DNA from: a virus
Strand: one strand, 5' to 3'
Length of the DNA: 33,901 nucleotides
IMG/VR virus record: IMGVR_UViG_3300047382_000180
Span: 1-33,901 of that record
The notes below the pieces were generated by a model. That model saw only the letters and a program-made list of their open reading frames with translations, searched no databases and was not told where the DNA came from. Positions 31,135 through 33,901 of this stretch are shown here, piece by piece. Both the position numbers and the translations under genes were made by a program. Position 1 is the stretch's first letter; the number at the start of each line of letters is the position of its first letter.

Positions 31135-32750
31135 AGCGTCTCCTCCTCAAGCTCGGGTGTGTATGACTTCAGGCGTCCGGTGTGTCGGTCGTACAGTAGG
31201 TGACCAGCCGGGCCGGTGATACCACTGAACCTGTTCTTCAGCACACGGATGTGTGTGGTGTTGCGCTCGGTCTCATCGTCAGCCTGACCGTTACGCTCCA
31301 GCCCGATGACGAAGTCGGATAGCTGAGCGATGGACGCCGATCCGCGTAGCTGTGCCACGCTTGTTACTGCTCCCTCTTCGTGGCCCTTACCATCTGGCCG
31401 CTTGAGGTGGCTCACTGCGAACAGCACGATCCCTGTGTCCTGCGTCAGTGTCCGGAGCTTAGTCATGATCTCGTCAAGCGCCCGTCGCTCGTCTCCGAAC
31501 TGCCCACCCGATACGAGGATACTGATATGATCCAGCACCACGATCTTGCAGTCCATAGCCTTAGCCATGAAGCGCACACGGCTGACCACCTGATCCACTG
31601 TCGCACCAGTGTCGAAGCTAGCGTCCATGATGAACAGCTTGTCGTCACCGAACGTGCGGTCGAACGACTGCTTGTACTCTTGGTCCTTGCGTGTGACGCT
31701 CGACGTGGGTAGGTGGATAGGCTCGCTGAGGTCGATGCCCATGAACCCCTCGGCTGTACGCTCGACGCTCTCCTCCATGAACAGGACGCCTACCTTGTGG
31801 TCTGTCGTCTGCTTGATATGCATCACGATCTCACGTAGGATAGACGACTTGCCTAGGCCAGAGCCAGCACACAGGGTGACCAGCTCGCAGGGTCGGAAGC
31901 CATAGGTCAGCTCGTTGAGCGGAGCCCACGGGTATTCACCCATCGCCTCGGGTCTGGCCTTCTGAAGCCGCTCCCATAGGTCAGTTGCTGACAGCACACC
32001 GTCAGGCGTGAACGCCCCGGCTGAGTAGGTCAGGTCCATGAACTCCCTCTGCTTGCCAGCCTTGAGGTAGTCACATGAATCCTTGCCAACCAGCGGGTCG
32101 AGCTTGATGACACGTAGCTTACCAGCGAAGACGTCTGCGGCCTGCTCAATACCAGCACGCCCAGCCTCGTCTGCGTCGAAGCACAGTATGATCTCACGGA
32201 AGCCGTCGAGGAACTTGTAGTTGTCCTTGAATGCCTTGGCTACAGCGGTAGCACCAGCAGGCACAGACACTACGTCGTACTTGCCGTCGTACATCTGGCG
32301 TGCGGCCAGCGCATCGAACTCACCCTCGGTAACGATGATGCGGTAGCGGTCGTGGTTGCCGTACTTCTGCTGACCGAAGAGCGCAACGCCCTTCATGTCA
32401 CCGACAGTGCGGAACCTCTTGGCTCCCTTGTCCCGTACCTTGAAGCCGCACGGCTCTGACTCACCATCCCTGAAGTACGGGAAGGCAATCAGTCGGTCGG
32501 TCTCAACAGCACCATAGAACTTGGTCTGCTCTGGTCGGATGCTCCGGTCAGGCACAGCGAACGGTGCGTTGGTTGCCCACGCCTTCACCAGCCTATCGAA
32601 CTCACCCGTGTTGGGTTGTAAGTCTACTGACATACTGTCTCCTTCTTGGTCAGCGTGCTTGTGATCTTGACAGACGAAGCAGTGCTCGCCTCCGTCGGGG
32701 TAGATATGCCGGCCGTCGCTGGAACCACACTTGTCACAGCTCGTCTTCAT
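31131..32750 (-). CDS. Primase-helicase (T7 gp4-like)
   Basis: A 539-residue bifunctional replication protein. Residues 5-27 hold the zinc-binding primase domain (CDKC, 15 residues, CFVC, the same spacing as T7). Toprim motifs are VTEGEFDALA (Glu142) and CFDADEAG (Asp192, Asp194). The hexameric helicase has Walker A AGSGLGKSS (295-303) and Walker B IVVLDHIS (Asp407), then LFAVSHLKRP and AQLRGSASIAQLSD with its arginine. AGGAG lies five bases before ATG 32750. An internal Met40 also has an ideal ribosome site, so a helicase-only form may be made. It unwinds the fork and primes lagging strands next to the polymerase. Confidence 0.95.
   Translation of the reverse strand: MKTSCDKCGSSDGRHIYPDGGEHCFVCQDHKHADQEGDSMSVDLQPNTGEFDRLVKAWATNAPFAVPDRSIRPEQTKFYGAVETDRLIAFPYFRDGESEPCGFKVRDKGAKRFRTVGDMKGVALFGQQKYGNHDRYRIIVTEGEFDALAARQMYDGKYDVVSVPAGATAVAKAFKDNYKFLDGFREIILCFDADEAGRAGIEQAADVFAGKLRVIKLDPLVGKDSCDYLKAGKQREFMDLTYSAGAFTPDGVLSATDLWERLQKARPEAMGEYPWAPLNELTYGFRPCELVTLCAGSGLGKSSILREIVMHIKQTTDHKVGVLFMEESVERTAEGFMGIDLSEPIHLPTSSVTRKDQEYKQSFDRTFGDDKLFIMDASFDTGATVDQVVSRVRFMAKAMDCKIVVLDHISILVSGGQFGDERRALDEIMTKLRTLTQDTGIVLFAVSHLKRPDGKGHEEGAVTSVAQLRGSASIAQLSDFVIGLERNGQADDETERNTTHIRVLKNRFSGITGPAGHLLYDRHTGRLKSYTPELEEETL
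32631..32644 (-). promoter_or_regulatory. Internal ribosome site and start in the primase-helicase gene
   Basis: On the minus strand AAGGAG at 32644-32639 lies five bases before an in-frame ATG at 32633-32631 (Met40). Starting here gives a 500-residue protein without the zinc domain but with complete Toprim and helicase parts, matching T7 gp4B, which starts inside gp4A. Most internal Met codons lack such a site, so it is likely used. Confidence 0.65.
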
Positions 32751-32931
32751 CCTTCACTCCTGTGTTATACCTCCCCAATGTATCATAGTGGTCATCCTTA
32801 CGCAACCACGGTGCGGCAAGCCGCCGCTTCACCTGTTGGTAGTGATAGCACAGCCCGTACCACTCTTGTATGCTGATCTCTACACCGTCGTAGAAGTATG
32901 CTCCATTGTTCTCAGTCATTCTGCTATGCAC
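32734..32931 (-). CDS. Small charged unknown protein before the primase-helicase
   Basis: A 65-residue protein. GTG 32931 is chosen because AGGAGG (32945-32940) lies eight bases ahead. ATG 32919 in the same frame has no good site. The sequence (MTENNGAYFYDGVEISIQEW, then YGLCYHYQQVKRRLAAPWLR) ends in a very acidic tail (KDEDEL). Its end overlaps the primase-helicase start by 17 bases. An aromatic helix followed by a basic patch could bind DNA or protein. No family is recognised. Confidence 0.6.
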   Translation of the reverse strand: MHSRMTENNGAYFYDGVEISIQEWYGLCYHYQQVKRRLAAPWLRKDDHYDTLGRYNTGVKDEDEL

Positions 32932-32961
32932 TTGACAAGCCTCCTGTTGACCGGTTATACT
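32932..32961 (+). promoter_or_regulatory. Rightward sigma-70-like site opposing the leftward genes
   Basis: On the plus strand TTGACA at 32932-32937, an 18-base spacer and TATACT at 32956-32961. Both boxes are strong, but the direction is against the surrounding genes. It would start an antisense transcript near 32968 into 33028 and beyond. The ribosome site of the small gene on the other strand overlaps the spacer. It may be a true antisense promoter or chance. Confidence 0.4.
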
Positions 32962-33021
32962 ACAATAACATAACGTCACTTAACGATACTCTGCTGTGGT
33001 TCTTATGTAACAACCACCACA

Positions 33022-33051
33022 GTAACGTTAAGTACTTAAAGTATACGTTAC
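33022..33051. repeat. Nested palindromes near an intergenic gap
   Basis: GTAACGT (33022-33028) pairs with ACGTTAC (33045-33051). Between them is a perfect 12-base palindrome TTAAGTACTTAA (33028-33039). Just to the left, GTGGTT (32996-33001) pairs with AACCAC (33012-33017). The cluster is AT-rich compared with its surroundings, contains a rare AAA, and borders the 96-base gap 32932-33027. An operator or a replication-linked element is possible. Confidence 0.5.
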
Positions 33052-33270
33052 GTACTCAGTATCGTCGTCCTCTGGGATGTGAACTGCCTCACCAAGAGCC
33101 TGCCACTGACCAACACGTGCCATGATCTCTGCTGTGGGGTCGTACGGTAGGTAGGTAATCTCACCACCCCGTGCCAGATACTCTTCGGTATGCCTCGCGA
33201 TCTCCTCGCGTTGCTGTTGCTTGTTATCCAAGTTGACCCCGGACTTACTGAACTCAAGTCTATCCTTCAT
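33028..33270 (-). CDS. Small unknown protein, possible DNA-binding type
   Basis: An 80-residue protein. ATG 33270 overlaps the upstream stop (ATGA) and has GGAG five bases ahead, so it is preferred over ATG 33285. The segment REEIARHTEEYLARGGEITYLP (residues about 21-42) matches a pattern (helix, GG, x-[IV]-T-x-L-P) frequent in short phage proteins thought to be regulatory or DNA-binding. The rest is acidic. Function is not established. Confidence 0.62.
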   Translation of the reverse strand: MKDRLEFSKSGVNLDNKQQQREEIARHTEEYLARGGEITYLPYDPTAEIMARVGQWQALGEAVHIPEDDDTEYVTYTLST

Positions 33271-33479
33271 GACCTCTCCACGCACTGTCTCAGTGCTTCA
33301 ATCTCATCGATGCTCAGCGGTGCTTCCACCCTGTGCTCAGCCTGCACCTGTACACGCTGTAAGCGTATGTCTACATAACCCTTGGCGGTAAGCCTGTCCT
33401 TGTCACACAAGGCGTCAGACTCATGAGCGTAGATCATACGTAGCTTGCCCTCGCTGTACATAACAATCACTTCAGTCAT
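33267..33479 (-). CDS. Small unknown protein
   Basis: A 70-residue protein with ATG 33479 preferred (GAGGAG upstream). ATG 33497 in the same frame is possible. The first half is beta-prone (MTEVIVMYSEGKLRMIYAHE) with DALCDKDRLTAKGYVDIRLQ following. The end is helical (LSIDEIEALRQCVERS). It is coupled by ATGA to the next gene and overlaps the tiny membrane gene by eight bases. No family is recognised. Confidence 0.6.
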   Translation of the reverse strand: MTEVIVMYSEGKLRMIYAHESDALCDKDRLTAKGYVDIRLQRVQVQAEHRVEAPLSIDEIEALRQCVERS

Positions 33480-33564
33480 CCTTGTGATTCTCCTCATTCC
33501 ACTGAGATATAATCAGGGCCAGCATGAACACAATCACTATACCAATCGCTAGGTCAGCCATCAT
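33472..33564 (-). CDS. Tiny single-pass membrane protein
   Basis: A 30-residue gene from ATG 33564, which overlaps the upstream stop (ATGA), to TGA 33472. Residues 3-20 (ADLAIGIVIVFMLALIIS) are a membrane helix. The tail (QWNEENHKDD) is charged. Coupling on both sides and the clean hydrophobic helix make it a likely real gene despite its size. Function is unknown. Confidence 0.55.
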   Translation of the reverse strand: MMADLAIGIVIVFMLALIISQWNEENHKDD

Positions 33565-33782
33565 TGCAGGTTCTCCTTACTGAAGCGTTGCACAACGTCG
33601 CGTATCTCACGTAGCTCAGTGACCCGCTCGCACATGTCGTCGAGGATACCCTCAAGCGGGACCAGTGCGGCGGCGGCAACCCAGTCATCGGTCTGCGCTA
33701 GGTCGTAACATGCTTGAGCAAGTGCGTCACATGCCTTGTCTATCATCTTGATATTACTCTTGTTGTTCTCTACCCCACTCAT
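33561..33782 (-). CDS. Small helical unknown protein
   Basis: A 73-residue protein with GGAGG nine bases before ATG 33782. It is nearly all helix (MIDKACDALAQACYDLAQTD, then LVPLEGILDDMCERVTELRE) with regularly spaced Leu and Ala, two Cys in the first half and one later. It resembles small dimeric helical bundles. The upstream stop overlaps its start by two bases and its stop overlaps the tiny membrane gene. No family is recognised. Confidence 0.62.
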   Translation of the reverse strand: MSGVENNKSNIKMIDKACDALAQACYDLAQTDDWVAAAALVPLEGILDDMCERVTELREIRDVVQRFSKENLQ

Positions 33783-33901
33783 ATGTATGGCCCTCCTAGA
33801 GCTTCCTCTGACACCGCCTCCGGCAGTGTTCCGTCTATCTGATCCATCAGGTTAGAGTAATGCGACACGTTGATCCACTGCTGAGTGTGCGTGTACTCAC
33901 C
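33779..33901 (-). CDS. C-terminal end of an upstream leftward gene (partial)
   Basis: Open to the right edge and ending with TGA at 33781-33779. The visible 40 residues include EYTHTQQWINVSHYSNLMDQ and end EEALGGPYI. The end of the gene also carries the GGAGG of the next gene. Tight coupling supports coding. Too little is seen to name it. Confidence 0.55.
   Translation of the reverse strand, partial: GEYTHTQQWINVSHYSNLMDQIDGTLPEAVSEEALGGPYI

Noticed and set aside
1-33901. tRNA genes, integrase, attachment sites, insertion sequences
   Set aside because: None were recognised. The window is almost fully coding on one strand or the other, and no stretch over 300 bases lacks a gene.

Overview
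The window is about 34 kb of a tailed-phage genome, most likely a short-tailed (podovirus-type) lytic phage of a Gram-negative, probably aquatic, bacterium. The evidence is a portal gene, a scaffold plus HK97-type coat gene pair, head-tail adaptor and tail-nozzle candidates, three large internal-virion-type genes, and a T7-like replication set. That set comprises a gp4-like primase-helicase, a PolA-family polymerase, a gp2.5-like SSB, a 5'-3' exonuclease and endonuclease VII. The lipobox protein implies an outer membrane. I see no integrase, repressor, tRNA, CRISPR or insertion sequence, and no phage RNA polymerase in the window. The visible promoters look like host sigma-70 sites. The overall plan recalls VpV262/cobavirus-like podophages, but that assignment is inference.

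Layout. Bases 1-25378 are one rightward block of virion genes. It begins with the tail end of a gene (probably terminase) and the portal. An unusual insert of fibre-like genes follows (collagen-like, LamG-like, unknown). A sigma-70 promoter at 6755-6783 then opens a capsid module of small proteins, zinc ribbon, scaffold and major capsid. Next comes a long run of appendage genes (9254-13485), one with an S74 self-cleaving chaperone. Four poorly recognisable virion-type genes (13485-17574) carry an EF-hand loop, a C-terminal motif shared by two neighbours and a glycine-rich tract. Then come adaptor, tail nozzle, three internal-virion candidates and a membrane protein plus lipoprotein that look like lysis genes.

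Bases 25362-33901 are a convergent leftward block. It starts off the right edge with small unknown genes and runs through primase-helicase, polymerase, SSB, exonuclease, endonuclease VII and a metallophosphoesterase. It ends in tiny membrane or unknown proteins, a MazZ-like nucleotide hydrolase and a secreted cysteine-rich protein. Genes are packed with 4-base start/stop overlaps, which allowed several very small genes to be recovered.

The most striking signal is compositional. By eye I find only about ten AAA or TTT trinucleotides in the whole window, where hundreds of each would be expected by chance. The depletion is on both strands and across codon boundaries, so it is not simple codon preference, and most exceptions sit in regulatory sequence. 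As a consequence there is no T-run long enough for a classical intrinsic terminator. Other points of interest are a perfect-consensus sigma-70 promoter inside the adaptor gene, a T7 4A/4B-like internal start in the primase-helicase, a polymerase lacking the thioredoxin-binding insertion, and a lipoprotein with a C-terminal membrane segment resembling a one-piece spanin.
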